DNA of 64,000 bases from positions 62,001 through 126,000 of the forward strand of contig NZ_JXRU01000028.1 in the NCBI RefSeq assembly GCF_000967865.1, read 5' to 3'. The notes under the pieces were generated by a model. It was not told the DNA's origin, ran no database searches, and saw nothing but the letters and a program-made list of their open reading frames with translations. The first letter of the stretch is position 1, and each line of letters starts with the position of its first letter. The DNA comes from Microbacterium sp. SA39 (GTDB lineage Bacteria > Actinomycetota > Actinomycetes > Actinomycetales > Microbacteriaceae). The position numbers were made by a program, and so were the translations under genes. Positions 44,214 through 53,316 of this stretch are shown in pieces.

Positions 44214-45551
44214 GTGCTGCTGTGTGTGACGGCGAGTCACAAGACCGCCCCCTTCGAATTGCTCGAACGCCTGAGCCGCACCCCCGACGACGTCGCCTCC
44301 ACCGTGGTGGACATGACGCCGTGCGTGCAGGGTGCGGTGGTTCTCGCGACCTGCAATCGTTTCGAGGCGTACGTGGAGATGGATGAGCCCGTCACCGCGG
44401 CCGGCGCGATCGGCGTCGAAGCAGTGCTGGAAGCCGTCGAGGCCACGACCGGCGTCTCGGCCGCCGAGTTCGACGGCGCCTACACCGTGCACACCGGGCG
44501 GCGGGTCCCCGAGCACCTCTTCTCCGTGGCATCCGGTCTGGAATCGGTCGTCTCCGGCGAGGGTGAGATCGCGGGTCAGGTGCGCCGCGCGCTGAAGTCC
44601 GCACGCAAGGGCGGCACGACCTCCCCCGAGCTCGAGCGCCTCTTCCAGCGCGCCAGCCAGGCGCAGCGCAAGGTCAAGAACGTCACCGCCCTCGGCCGTG
44701 CCGGCCGCTCTCTCGTGCGCCTCGCGCTGGAGCTCGCCGACAGCCGCATCGCCGACTGGTCCGCCGAGCGCGTGCTGCTCGTCGGCACCGGCGCCTACGC
44801 GGCCGTGACCCTCGCCACCCTCCGCGAGCGCGGGGCCGTCGACATCTCGGTGTACTCGCCCTCTGGCCGCGCCGAGGTGTTCGCCGCGAAGCACGGCATC
44901 CGTCCGGTGGCAGCCGCCGACTACGCCCGCACGGCCGCTCACTCGAGCCTGCTCATCACCTGCACGAGCGCAACCGAGCCGGTGCTCGGGCCGCAGCACC
45001 TGCAGCACCCGGTCGGCATCGCCGCGGCTGGGTGCCCGATCGTTCCGAACGGATCGGCCGGGCACTCCCAGCTCGTCATCGACCTCGGCATGCCGCGCAA
45101 CGTCGACCCCGCCGTCGGCGCCCTCGACGGCGTCGCCCTGCTCGACCTCGAGACGATCCGCCTGCACGCCCCGCTCGAAGAGCTGCAGGCGACGGATGCC
45201 GCGCGCAGCGTCGTCCGGGAAGCCGCTGACACGTTCCACGTGGTCGGCGCCCGACAGAGCGTGACCCCCTCGGTGGTCGCCCTGCGCACGCACATCTTCT
45301 CCCTGCTCGAGTCAGAGATCTCGCGCGCTCGCGCCCGCGGCGATGAGGACGGCCGGATCGAGCAGGCGCTCCGCCACCTCACCGGGGTGCTGCTGCACAC
45401 GCCGACGACACGTGCGCATGAGCTCGCGGCATCCGGTCGCGCGGACGAGTTCGCCGCCGCACTGGGCACGCTCTACGGCATCGTCCCGGCGGCCGAGGCG
45501 ACCGAGGCGACCGAGGCGACCGAACACGGTACCGAGTCCTCGATCGCGTAG
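44214..45551 (+). CDS. hemA: Glutamyl-tRNA reductase
   Basis: A 445-residue NADPH enzyme that makes glutamate-1-semialdehyde from glutamyl-tRNA, committing carbon to haem. [11 protein letters not shown] holds the catalytic Cys 47; [21 protein letters not shown] and [14 protein letters not shown] are typical, as is [19 protein letters not shown] for NADPH. The usual S-x-N-R-T-E in the catalytic neighbourhood is replaced by S-x-K-T. The C-terminus ends in an ATEATEATE microsatellite. Confidence 0.96.
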   Translation: MLLCVTASHKTAPFELLERLSRTPDDVASTVVDMTPCVQGAVVLATCNRFEAYVEMDEPVTAAGAIGVEAVLEAVEATTGVSAAEFDGAYTVHTGRRVPEHLFSVASGLESVVSGEGEIAGQVRRALKSARKGGTTSPELERLFQRASQAQRKVKNVTALGRAGRSLVRLALELADSRIADWSAERVLLVGTGAYAAVTLATLRERGAVDISVYSPSGRAEVFAAKHGIRPVAAADYARTAAHSSLLITCTSATEPVLGPQHLQHPVGIAAAGCPIVPNGSAGHSQLVIDLGMPRNVDPAVGALDGVALLDLETIRLHAPLEELQATDAARSVVREAADTFHVVGARQSVTPSVVALRTHIFSLLESEISRARARGDEDGRIEQALRHLTGVLLHTPTTRAHELAASGRADEFAAALGTLYGIVPAAEATEATEATEHGTESSIA

Positions 45552-45622
45552 CGGGTCCCGAGACTTCTACGAGCGATTCGTCGCGCCAGACGTACCGCGG
45601 TCACTCAGCGGTCACTCATCGG

Positions 45623-45961
45623 TCACTCTGCGAGCAGCGATGCGATCGCCGCGCGCACGCGGGGAAGATCGGCGCTGAGCGTGGCCCACACCGCGTCATA
45701 ATCGGTCGCCTCGTAGTGATGCGCGAGCCGGTCCCGCATGCGCTTGATGCTCGACCAGGGCACCTGCGGGTTCGCGACGATCGTTTCATCGCTCAGCCGC
45801 GCGACGTTCTCACCGATCTTGATGATGATCGATTCGGCCGCAAGCCCCGGTGTATTGAGTTCGTCCGAGACGAACCATTCGTGGCCGCGACCGGCGAGTC
45901 GCGTGCCGTTGTCGCACAACCGCACGATCTCCCGCAACGACCGTTCGTCCCTATCGCTCAC
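45623..45961 (-). CDS. HepT-family ribonuclease toxin
   Basis: A 112-residue all-helical protein. The RX4HXY motif is exact: Arg 76, His 81, Tyr 83 (RDRLAHHY). In HepT/MntA systems (Shewanella and others) HepT is a toxin RNase of the HEPN fold and the MntA antitoxin AMPylates the motif tyrosine. The GTG start overlaps the antitoxin stop (GTGA), so the pair is translated together. Probably functional as the key residues are all present. Confidence 0.88.
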   Translation of the reverse strand: MSDRDERSLREIVRLCDNGTRLAGRGHEWFVSDELNTPGLAAESIIIKIGENVARLSDETIVANPQVPWSSIKRMRDRLAHHYEATDYDAVWATLSADLPRVRAAIASLLAE

Positions 45962-46401
45962 GCGGCCACCGCTGACCGGAGGATCGGATGATCAGCGGGG
46001 AGCCCTCCGTCTGTGACCACGTCGACCGCGACACCGAGCAACTGCTCGGCGACGACGGAGAACTCGGCGATCGTCAGCAATCCGACGTGCGGCGAGCGGG
46101 TGACCAGGATATCGAGGTCGCTCTGCGCGGTGTCCGTGCCCTGCCCCGCGGAGCCGAACACCCGGACGTTACTTAATCCGTACTTCGCAGCGAGCTCCTT
46201 GAGTTCCTCACGATGCTGTTCGAGCGCTTCGTGAGGCAAGGGTCTCATGGCCGACCGCAGCCTATCGACCATCGCCGCAGACGGATTCCGCCGCCCGGAC
46301 TCGTAAGCGGCGATGTTCGGCTGCGCAACGCCGCTGCGTAGCGCGAGCTGCGCTTGGCTGAGCCCAGCTCGCTCACGCGAGTCACGCAGCGTTTCACTCA
46401 T
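45958..46401 (-). CDS. HTH-MntA antitoxin (nucleotidyltransferase)
   Basis: A 147-residue fusion. Residues 1-55 form an XRE-type helix-turn-helix (LSQAQLALRSGVAQPNIAAYES), the rest an MNT nucleotidyltransferase domain with GS(83-84)...D95-x-D97, exactly GSX10DXD. It should both repress the operon and AMPylate the HepT toxin encoded just downstream. TATCAT (complement of 46408-46413) is 6 nt before the ATG, so the message is probably leaderless. Confidence 0.88.
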   Translation of the reverse strand: MSETLRDSRERAGLSQAQLALRSGVAQPNIAAYESGRRNPSAAMVDRLRSAMRPLPHEALEQHREELKELAAKYGLSNVRVFGSAGQGTDTAQSDLDILVTRSPHVGLLTIAEFSVVAEQLLGVAVDVVTDGGLPADHPILRSAVAA

Positions 46402-46522
46402 ATCAGGATGATATCGCGCCGATGGACTCGAGGGAAGGATGAAAGAGGGCGGTAGCCACTGGCAGACTTGCTTGACTGCGCGAGGACCCCCGCCGCGAGA
46501 GCGTATGCACGAGGAGGCGCGA

Positions 46523-46990
46523 ATGACACGGGATCTGTACTCGCACGCGAGGCTGTACGACCTGTCGTTGGACACGCTGACCGAGGCGCGGCGGAAGGCT
46601 GATGAGCGCGGCGTGTCTGTCGAGTGGCAGCAAGGCGACATGCGCGACTTCGACCTCGACAGCGAGTTCAACCTCGTCTTCATCGCGGGCAACGCACTGC
46701 TGCACCTGCACGAGGCTGACGACATCGTGCAGTGCTTCCGCGCGGTCAGGCGTCACCTCGCGCCCGGCGGACGGTTCGCATTCGACGTCTTCAATCCCAA
46801 CGTGCGGCTCCTGGCTGAGGCCGACGGGGTCCGGCGCCCGCGTACATCGTTCAGTGATCCAGGCCGCGGCGAGGTCCACGTCGACGCTGGACTCCGACTG
46901 GTCGAGCGCCTGGGCGATTGGGACGGCAGCCCCTTCGGGGCGGACTCCTCGACCCAGCTCTGCATCTGCGAATCCGCCGCCGGGTCGTAG
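46523..46990 (+). pseudogene. Class I methyltransferase with two in-frame internal deletions
   Basis: A 155-codon frame that reads as three pieces of one SAM-dependent methyltransferase: TRDLYSHARLYDL (family N-terminus), SLDTLTEARRKADERG to GEVHVD (the post-motif-I and catalytic part), and AGLRLVERLGDWDGSPFG to the C-terminal QLCICE. The glycine-rich SAM motif I (ELGCGTGR region) is gone at residue 13/14 and about 60 residues are gone near 121/122, yet the frame is intact. It has a strong SD, GAGGAGG. Without motif I it cannot bind SAM normally, so it is called a remnant; a shortened working protein is not excluded. Confidence 0.75.
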
Positions 46991-47004
46991 GAGAGGATGG
47001 ACTC

Positions 47005-47625
47005 ATGGCCCTTCACATCACCGGAGACACCGCCGCCGACGAGCTGCTGACCGACAACCCGCTGGCTCTGCTGGTCGGGATGCTGCTGGATCAGCAGGTC
47101 CCGATGGAGACCGCGTTCGCCGGACCGCTCAAGATCGAGCAGCGCACGGGAGCGACGGATGCCGCCGCGATCGCGAGCATGGCCCCGGACGAGTTCCTCG
47201 AGGCCTTCAAACAGACGCCCGCCGTGCACCGCTTCCCCGGATCGATGGCCACGCGCGTGCAGACGCTGTGCCAGACGCTCGTCGACGACTGGGGCGGGGA
47301 CGCCAGCGCGCTCTGGACCCAAGGGGATCCGGACGGTGCCGAGGTCCTGAAGCGCCTGAAGACGCTCCCCGGTTTCGGCGAGCAGAAAGCGAAGATCTTC
47401 CTCGCCCTCCTCGGCAAGCAGTACGGCTTCACGGGCTCGGGCTGGCGCGAGGCCGCCGGCGCCTACGGTGACGAGGGATCGTTCCGCAGCGTGGCCGACA
47501 TCGTCTCCCCCGAATCGCTGACGAAGGTGCGCGAGCACAAGAAGGCGTTGAAGGTTGCCGCGAAGCAGCAAGATCGAGCGAGCGAAGCGAGTCGAGAAAC
47601 AGCCGCGAAGCAGCCGAAGGCCTGA
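47005..47625 (+). CDS. HhH-GPD-type base-excision repair protein
   Basis: A 206-residue protein of the uncharacterised HhH-GPD family found in Actinobacteria. LLVGMLLDQQVPMETAF opens the family, and LKRLKTLPGFGEQKAKIFLALLG is the helix-hairpin-helix with the Lys/Gly-rich turn. Members are thought to be DNA glycosylase-like; activity is unproven. The last 20 codons hold a repeat insertion (47557-47614) of charged residues. GGAGAGGA precedes the ATG at 47005. Confidence 0.85.
   Translation: MALHITGDTAADELLTDNPLALLVGMLLDQQVPMETAFAGPLKIEQRTGATDAAAIASMAPDEFLEAFKQTPAVHRFPGSMATRVQTLCQTLVDDWGGDASALWTQGDPDGAEVLKRLKTLPGFGEQKAKIFLALLGKQYGFTGSGWREAAGAYGDEGSFRSVADIVSPESLTKVREHKKALKVAAKQQDRASEASRETAAKQPKA
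47557..47614. repeat. 45-bp in-frame insertion with flanking direct repeats
   Basis: GCCGCGAAGCAGC occurs at 47557-47569 and again at 47602-47614, a 45-nt period (15 codons). Between them lies AAGATCGAGCGAGCGAAGCGAGTCGAGAAACA, with the GAGCGAAGCGAGTCGAGA string I recall as common in actinobacterial intergenic repeats. It encodes the tail DRASEASRE of the HhH-GPD protein. Confidence 0.55.
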
Positions 47626-47626
47626 C

Positions 47627-48052
47627 ATGGAGCCGACCGGGAACGACGTCGCCGGGCTGATCGCTCGTTCCTCTCCCGCGACGCGTCGGCGGGACGCCGA
47701 GATGCTGACCGCGCTGATGCAGGACATCTCGGGCCGCGAGCCGGCGACCTGGGGCACGATCATCGGCTTCGGCTCCTGCCACTACCGGTATCCGACCGGC
47801 ACCGAGGGCGACACCGCGCTTCTCGCGTTCTCACCGCGCAAGGCTTCGACGACGATCTACCTGCTCGACGGCACCGCGGCCCACGCCGACGCGCTCGCCC
47901 AGCTCGGCCCGCACACCACCGCGGTGAGCTGCGTCTACATCAAAGACCTCGAGCAGGTCGACCTCGACGTGCTCCGCGGCATCCTGGAGCGCTCGCTCGC
48001 CTGGGTCGAATCCGGCGGCGGCCCCGCGATGGGACTCACCGTCACCGACTGA
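47627..48052 (+). CDS. DUF1801 protein
   Basis: A 141-residue protein with the DUF1801 (YdhG-like) core: MLTALMQDISGREPATWGTIIGFGSCHYRYPTGTEGDTALLAFSPRKASTTIYLLDG. This small beta-rich fold is widespread in bacteria, of unknown function. Its start lies 1 nt after the HhH-GPD gene stop, so the two are co-transcribed. The stop is followed by a near-perfect palindrome. Confidence 0.85.
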   Translation: MEPTGNDVAGLIARSSPATRRRDAEMLTALMQDISGREPATWGTIIGFGSCHYRYPTGTEGDTALLAFSPRKASTTIYLLDGTAAHADALAQLGPHTTAVSCVYIKDLEQVDLDVLRGILERSLAWVESGGGPAMGLTVTD

Positions 48053-48082
48053 CCCGCCCCTGCAGAGCGACCCCCTTCGCGA

Positions 48083-48122
48083 CGAACCGGCCCCTCGCGA
48101 ACGTTCGCAAGGGGCCGGTTCG
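48083..48122. terminator. Near-perfect 40-bp palindrome between convergent genes
   Basis: CGAACCGGCCCCT (48083-48095) pairs with AGGGGCCGGTTCG (48110-48122); the 14-nt centre includes the self-complementary GCGAACGTTCGC, so only one position fails to pair. It separates genes ending at 48052 and 48150 and should end transcription from both. Confidence 0.7.
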
Positions 48123-48149
48123 ATCACGGAGGGGCCGGTCGTCAAGGGG

Positions 48150-49301
48150 TCAGCGCAGCCCGGCGAAGAACGCGCGGATGTCGGCGGCGACGAGATCCGG
48201 ACGCTCGAGGGCGGCGAAGTGCCCACCCTCGTCGAACCGACTCCAGTGCACGATGTTCGAGTTGTCGCGCTCTGCGAACACCCGGATCGTCTGGAAGTCG
48301 TCCGCGAAGACGGCGACCCCGGTCGGTGCGGCGTTGATCTGCGGCGCCTCGCCCTCGCCGGCATCCGCCCGGGCGTTCTCGAGGTAGCTGCGGCTCATGC
48401 CGGATGCCGCGTTCGCGAACCAATTCACGCTGACCTCGAGCAGGATCTGCTCGAGCGTCACGAGCGAGGTCCCGTTGCCGAACGAGTTGAACAGCTCGCT
48501 GTATGCCAGCAGCCCGATGGGCGAGTCGCTGATCCCGACCGACACCGTCTGCGGCCGCGATGAGTTCATCGTGTTGTAGCCGCCGACCGACTGGAACCAC
48601 TGCATGTGCTCGAGGCCGGCGTAGTCCTGCGGCTCCAGACGCTCGAACTCGGACGGATCTCCCGAGGGGAACGAGAACAGCTGCAGCACGTGCAGGCCGA
48701 GGAACCCCTTCGGGTTGAGCAGCCCGAGTTCGCGCGCGACCATCGCACCGTTGTCGGAGCCGTGGATGCCGTAGCTGTCGTAGCCGAGGCCGCGCATCAG
48801 CTGGTCATACGCGGCGGCCACTTTGCCGACTGTCCAACCGGCCGACGCGAGCGGCTGCGAGAAGCCGTAGCCCGGAGCATCCGGGATCACGACGTCGAAG
48901 GCGTCCTCCGCCCGGCCGCCGTGGGCCACTGGATCGACGAGACGGTCGATCACGTCGAGGTAGTCGACGGCCGAGCCGGGGTAGGTGTGCGCGAGGATCA
49001 GCGGCGTCGCGCCTTCGATACCTGAGCGGACGTGGATGAAGTGGATCGTCTGCCCGTCGATCTCGGTCGTGAAGTGCGGCACGGCGTTGATGCGCTCCTG
49101 GGCTGCTGCCCAGTCGAACGCGCGCCATGCGTCGGTGGCCTCACGAAGGTAGGAGTTCGGGGTGCCGGCATCCCAGTCGTCCGTCGGGGAAGGCTGCGGA
49201 AGACGGGTGCGAGCGAGGCGATCCTGCAGATCGGCGATCTCGGCGTCGGAGACCGAGACGGTGAAGGGGCGGATGCTGAGGGGAGCGGTTGTCTTGTTCA
49301 T
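48150..49301 (-). CDS. Epoxide hydrolase, EHN type
   Basis: A 383-residue alpha/beta hydrolase with the N-terminal EHN domain (about 1-115: IADLQDRLARTRLP). The nucleophile elbow is HGSDNGAM with the catalytic Asp, and the late GGHFAALERPD carries the His. The oxyanion motif reads HTYPGS in place of HGWPGS, an uncommon change. Such enzymes open epoxides of terpenes or aromatics. It is divergent from a WYL regulator and TATCGT lies 7 nt before the ATG. An operator-like palindrome separates the two. Confidence 0.87.
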   Translation of the reverse strand: MNKTTAPLSIRPFTVSVSDAEIADLQDRLARTRLPQPSPTDDWDAGTPNSYLREATDAWRAFDWAAAQERINAVPHFTTEIDGQTIHFIHVRSGIEGATPLILAHTYPGSAVDYLDVIDRLVDPVAHGGRAEDAFDVVIPDAPGYGFSQPLASAGWTVGKVAAAYDQLMRGLGYDSYGIHGSDNGAMVARELGLLNPKGFLGLHVLQLFSFPSGDPSEFERLEPQDYAGLEHMQWFQSVGGYNTMNSSRPQTVSVGISDSPIGLLAYSELFNSFGNGTSLVTLEQILLEVSVNWFANAASGMSRSYLENARADAGEGEAPQINAAPTGVAVFADDFQTIRVFAERDNSNIVHWSRFDEGGHFAALERPDLVAADIRAFFAGLR

Positions 49302-49327
49302 GACTTCGACGATACGAGGCTAATAGG

Positions 49328-49342
49328 TAGGATACGTTCCTA
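49328..49342. promoter_or_regulatory. Candidate operator TAGGA-TACGT-TCCTA
   Basis: A 5-bp inverted repeat around TACGT, flanked by AATAGG and AAT, in the 69-nt divergent region of the hydrolase and WYL genes. Probably the WYL regulator's site. Confidence 0.45.
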
Positions 49343-49370
49343 ATAAACGCGCGACTTTGAAGGAGTTGTC

Positions 49371-50339
49371 ATGGCCGATCCGACCGCTCGTCTGCTGGCC
49401 TTGTTGTCTCTGCTGCAGGCGGGCCCCGAGCGTTCAGGCCGCGATCTCGCGGAGCGTCTCGGTGTCTCGATGCGCACCATCCGCCACGACGTCGATCGGC
49501 TGCGTGAGCTCGGCTATCCGGTCGACGCCACGCGCGGCGCCATCGGCGGATACCGGCTCGGCGCGGGCGGCAAGCTCCCGCCTCTCCTGCTCGACGACGA
49601 GGAGGCGGTGGCGGTGACCGTGGGCCTGCAGGCCGCCGCCGGGATCGCCGGCGTCGAGGAGTCGGGGGCACGGGCCCTCGCGAAGCTCGAGCAGGTGCTC
49701 CCCTCGCACCTGCGCCCGATGGTCGACGCGCTGCGGTCGACGATCGACCGCGCTCCCGAGAACAACGACACGGATGCGCCGGATCCCGAGGTCGACGCGA
49801 CCGTGCTCCGCGAGATCGCCGGCGCGATCCGCAATGAGGAGTGGCTGCGTTTCGACTACCAGGACGCGTCGGTGCTGGTGGAGCCCTACCGACTGCTCAC
49901 CTGGCATCGCCGGTGGTACCTGGTGGGCCGCGATCCGCAGTCCGGCGACTGGCACACGTACCGCGTGGACTGGATGGAACTGCGGATGCCGACGCGACGG
50001 CGCTTCGAACCGCAGCCGCTGCCCGGGGGTGACTACACCGCGTTCATGATGCGCACCATCGCGGAGAGCGGGTGGAAGGTGCACGCGCGACTGCTCATCG
50101 ATGCACCGACGCAACAGGTGCTCGACCGCATCCATCCGGCCGTCGGCGCGGTCGAGCCGATCGACGAAGACCACTGCGTGCTCGTGACCGGCGCCGACAG
50201 CCTCGACACCGTCGCGGCCTACATCGGGATGCTCATGATGGACTTCACCGTCGAGAGCCCGCCCGAGCTCCTCCCCCGACTGCAGGTGCTCTCCGAGCGC
50301 TATGCCCGCGCGGTCGCCGGGTCGGTCACGCCCCCTTGA
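49371..50339 (+). CDS. WYL-domain transcriptional regulator (YafY family)
   Basis: A 322-residue regulator. A winged helix (about 3-60, [29 protein letters not shown]) is followed by a WYL domain (about 145-210, [29 protein letters not shown]) and a C-terminal extension (WCX). WYL domains bind nucleic acids or nucleotide-like ligands. GAAGGAG precedes the ATG. The divergent neighbour is an epoxide hydrolase. The 3' end overlaps the end of glyS by 14 nt on the opposite strand. Confidence 0.9.
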   Translation: MADPTARLLALLSLLQAGPERSGRDLAERLGVSMRTIRHDVDRLRELGYPVDATRGAIGGYRLGAGGKLPPLLLDDEEAVAVTVGLQAAAGIAGVEESGARALAKLEQVLPSHLRPMVDALRSTIDRAPENNDTDAPDPEVDATVLREIAGAIRNEEWLRFDYQDASVLVEPYRLLTWHRRWYLVGRDPQSGDWHTYRVDWMELRMPTRRRFEPQPLPGGDYTAFMMRTIAESGWKVHARLLIDAPTQQVLDRIHPAVGAVEPIDEDHCVLVTGADSLDTVAAYIGMLMMDFTVESPPELLPRLQVLSERYARAVAGSVTPP

Positions 50340-51711
50340 GGCGCTCCGCGAGGTACGCGTGCAGTTCATCGATCGCGACGCGCTCTTGCGCCATCGAGTC
50401 GCGGTCGCGCACGGTGACCGCGTTGTCGTCGAGCGAGTCGAAGTCGACCGTGACGCAGAACGGAGTGCCGATCTCATCCTGACGGCGGTAGCGGCGACCG
50501 ATCGCGCCGGCGTCGTCGAAGTCGACCGCCCAGGAGCTGCGGAGCGTGTCGGCGACCTCGCGGGCGAGCGGCGACAGCTTCTCGTTGCGCGAGAGCGGCA
50601 GCACCGCGGCCTTGACCGGGGCGAGGCGCGGATCGAGCTTCAGCACCGTGCGCACGTCGGTGCCGCCCTTGGCGTTCGGCACCTCCTCCTCGCGGTACGC
50701 GTCCACGAGGAACGCCATCATGGCGCGCGTGAGTCCGAACGACGGCTCGATCACGTACGGGGTGTAGCGCTCGCCCGTGGCCTGGTCGAAGTAGCTGAGG
50801 CTCTGGCCGGACGCCTCGCTGTGGCTCGACAGGTCGTAGTCGGTGCGGTTGGCGACGCCCATGAGCTCGCCCCACTCCTTGCCGGTGAAGCCGAACTTGT
50901 ACTCGACGTCGATCGTGCCGGCGGAGTAGTGCGCCCGGTCGTCTTCCGGAACGTCGAACTGACGCATGTTCTCGGGATCGATGCCCAGATCGATGAACCA
51001 GTTCCAGCACGCCTCGACCCAGTGCTCGAACCACTCCTGCGCGTCGGCCGGCGGGGTGAAGAACTCGATCTCCATCTGCTCGAACTCGCGGGTGCGGAAG
51101 ATGAAGTTTCCGGGAGTGATCTCGTTGCGGAACGCCTTGCCGACCTGGCCGATGCCGAACGGCGGCTTCTTGCGGCTGGCGGTGAGCACGTTCGAGAAGT
51201 TCACGAAGATGCCCTGGGCCGTCTCGGGGCGGAGGTAGTAGAGGCCCGACTCGTCATCGACGACGCCGAGGTAGGTCTTCACGAGACCGGAGAACGCCTT
51301 GGGCTCGGTGTACTGGCCCTTGGTGCCGCAGTTGGGGCAGGGGATGTCGGCGAGACCGTTCTCGGCCTTGCGTCCCTTGCGCGCCTCGAAGTCTTCGATG
51401 AGGTTGTCGGCGCGGAAGCGCTTGTGGCACTGCAGGCACTCGACCAGCGGGTCGGTGAACGTGGCGACGTGACCCGACGCCTCCCACACGCGCTTGGGCA
51501 GGATGATGCTGGAGTCGAGGCCCACCATGTCGCCGCGGCCGCGCACGAACGTCTGCCACCACTGGCGGCGGATGTTCTCCTTGAGCTCGGTGCCGAGGGG
51601 GCCGTAGTCCCATGCCGAACGCGAACCGCCGTAGATCTCACCGGCCTGGAACACGAACCCGCGGTGGCGGGCGAGGGCGATGACCTTGTCGAGGCGGGAC
51701 TGTTCGGCCAT
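50326..51711 (-). CDS. glyS: Glycyl-tRNA synthetase, homodimeric type
   Basis: A 461-residue class II aminoacyl-tRNA synthetase of the alpha2 type. It has [18 protein letters not shown] at the N-terminus, a zinc site in CLQCHKRF and CPNCGT, motif 2 [16 protein letters not shown] and motif 3 [10 protein letters not shown]. It attaches Gly to tRNA-Gly. The stop is near the WYL stop. Upstream the ATG has GGAGCC. Confidence 0.96.
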   Translation of the reverse strand: MAEQSRLDKVIALARHRGFVFQAGEIYGGSRSAWDYGPLGTELKENIRRQWWQTFVRGRGDMVGLDSSIILPKRVWEASGHVATFTDPLVECLQCHKRFRADNLIEDFEARKGRKAENGLADIPCPNCGTKGQYTEPKAFSGLVKTYLGVVDDESGLYYLRPETAQGIFVNFSNVLTASRKKPPFGIGQVGKAFRNEITPGNFIFRTREFEQMEIEFFTPPADAQEWFEHWVEACWNWFIDLGIDPENMRQFDVPEDDRAHYSAGTIDVEYKFGFTGKEWGELMGVANRTDYDLSSHSEASGQSLSYFDQATGERYTPYVIEPSFGLTRAMMAFLVDAYREEEVPNAKGGTDVRTVLKLDPRLAPVKAAVLPLSRNEKLSPLAREVADTLRSSWAVDFDDAGAIGRRYRRQDEIGTPFCVTVDFDSLDDNAVTVRDRDSMAQERVAIDELHAYLAERLKGA

Positions 51712-51808
51712 GGTGGCTCCAATGGTCGGATGCGGGAGGGAGCCCGTGACACGGGCAGTCCCATTCTATCGACGGCCGACTCGTGCGTCCGTGCTCAAAG
51801 CTGGGCCG

Positions 51809-51825
51809 CCGAGCTTGTCGAGGGG
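51809..51825. repeat. Diverged copy of the CCTGAGCCTGTCGAAGGG-type repeat
   Basis: CCGAGCTTGTCGAGGGG matches the CTGAGCYTGTCGAAGGG-type core seen at 13310-13328 at most positions. It lies directly upstream of the POT gene's -10 box. Confidence 0.4.
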
Positions 51826-51831
51826 TACCGT
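51826..51831 (+). promoter_or_regulatory. -10 box TACCGT, leaderless start
   Basis: TACCGT ends 6 nt before the ATG at 51838. Confidence 0.45.
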
Positions 51832-51837
51832 CGTGGC

Positions 51838-53307
51838 ATGAGCACAGCGCAGCCGACCGATGAGGCACGCCACGAGGACACCCGCTTCTTCGGACAACCG
51901 GGAGCGCTCGTACACATCTTCGGCGTCGAGATGTGGGAGCGGTTCAGCTTCTACGGCATGCAGGGCATCCTGCTCATCTACCTGTACTACTCGGCGACCC
52001 AGGGCGGCCTCGGCATCCCCGAAGCGGTCGCCGGCGGCATCGTCGGCGCCTACGGCGGATCGGTGTACCTCGCCACGATCCTCGGCGCGTGGCTCGCGGA
52101 TCGCCTGTTCGGATCCGAGCGCGTGCTGTTCGTCAGCGCCATCGTCATCGTGGCCGGGCACATCGCGCTCGCGCTCATCCCCGGTGTGCTCGGCGTCGGC
52201 GTCGGGCTGGTGCTCGTGGCGCTCGGCTCCGGTGGACTCAAGGCGAACGCCACCGCCGTCGTCGGCACGCTCTACGCACCGGACGACACCCGGAGGGATG
52301 CCGGATTCTCGCTGTTCTACCTCGGGATCAACCTCGGCGCGTTCCTCGGACCGATACTCACCGGCATCCTGCAGTCCACCCTCGGCTTCCACTGGGGCTT
52401 CGGGCTGGCGGCAGTCGGCATGACGCTGGGGCTGGTGCAGTACTCGTTCGGTCGACGCTCGCTCCCCGATCGAGCCCGCGCTGTCCCGAATCCGCTGCCG
52501 GCGTCCCGCTACCCGCTCGTCGTGATCATCGCCGTCGCCGCCCTCGCGGCGATCGCGGTGCTCGTGCTCACGGGCGTGATCCGCGACGACAACCTCGCCG
52601 CGATCGTCATCAGCGTCACGGTCGTCGCCGCGATAGCGTACTTCGCGGTGATCCTCACCAGCCGTCGCATCGATGCGACGGAGCGCTCGCGCGTCTGGGG
52701 CTTCGTCCCGCTGTTCATCACGAGTGTCGCGTTCTGGTCGCTCTACCAGCAGCAGTTCACGGTGCTGACGATCTACTCCGACAAGCGCCTGGACCGCTCG
52801 CTCTTCGGCTGGGAGATGCCGGTCTCGTGGGTGCAGTCGATCAACCCGGTGTTCATCATCATCCTCTCCGGCGTCTTCGCCGCTCTCTGGACGAGACTCG
52901 GGAAGCGCCAGCCCTCGACGCCGGTGAAGTTCGGGCTCGCCGCGATCATCATGGGGTCCGCGTTCCTGCTGTTCCTGCCGTTCGCGGGCGGAGGAGAGAA
53001 CACCACGCCGGTGCTCGCGATCGTCGGCATCCTGTTCGTCTTCACCGTTGCCGAACTGCTGCTCTCGCCGGTCGGTCTGTCGGCGAGCACGAAGCTCGCC
53101 CCGGCCGTATTCCAGACGCAGATGGTGGCGCTGTTCTTCCTGTCCGTCGCGCTGGGCACGGCGATCTCGGGGCAGCTCGTGTCGTTCTACGACCCGCAGA
53201 ACGAGGTGCCGTACTTCTCGATCCTCGGGGTCATCGCGATCATCGTCGGCATCGGCATGCTGCTGGCCGTGAAGCCGGTGCTGAAGCTCATGCGCGGGGT
53301 GCGCTGA
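51838..53307 (+). CDS. POT-family proton-coupled oligopeptide transporter
   Basis: A 489-residue major-facilitator protein of the PTR2/POT family with about 14 spans. GVEMWERFSFYGMQGILL carries the ExxER motif (Glu 31, Glu 34, Arg 35) used for proton coupling, GAYGGSVYLATILGAWLADRLFG is the PTR2 signature and FYLGINLGAFLGPI the second. It imports di- and tripeptides. ATG at 51838 fits the -10 box; the frame is open far upstream as a shadow of glyS. Confidence 0.93.
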   Translation: MSTAQPTDEARHEDTRFFGQPGALVHIFGVEMWERFSFYGMQGILLIYLYYSATQGGLGIPEAVAGGIVGAYGGSVYLATILGAWLADRLFGSERVLFVSAIVIVAGHIALALIPGVLGVGVGLVLVALGSGGLKANATAVVGTLYAPDDTRRDAGFSLFYLGINLGAFLGPILTGILQSTLGFHWGFGLAAVGMTLGLVQYSFGRRSLPDRARAVPNPLPASRYPLVVIIAVAALAAIAVLVLTGVIRDDNLAAIVISVTVVAAIAYFAVILTSRRIDATERSRVWGFVPLFITSVAFWSLYQQQFTVLTIYSDKRLDRSLFGWEMPVSWVQSINPVFIIILSGVFAALWTRLGKRQPSTPVKFGLAAIIMGSAFLLFLPFAGGGENTTPVLAIVGILFVFTVAELLLSPVGLSASTKLAPAVFQTQMVALFFLSVALGTAISGQLVSFYDPQNEVPYFSILGVIAIIVGIGMLLAVKPVLKLMRGVR

Positions 53308-53316
53308 TCAGGGCTG

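Noticed and set aside
45490..45530. Microsatellite GCGACCGAG as a possible phase-variable switch in hemA
   Set aside because: The unit is 9 nt, so copy changes keep the frame; it only lengthens the ATE tail.
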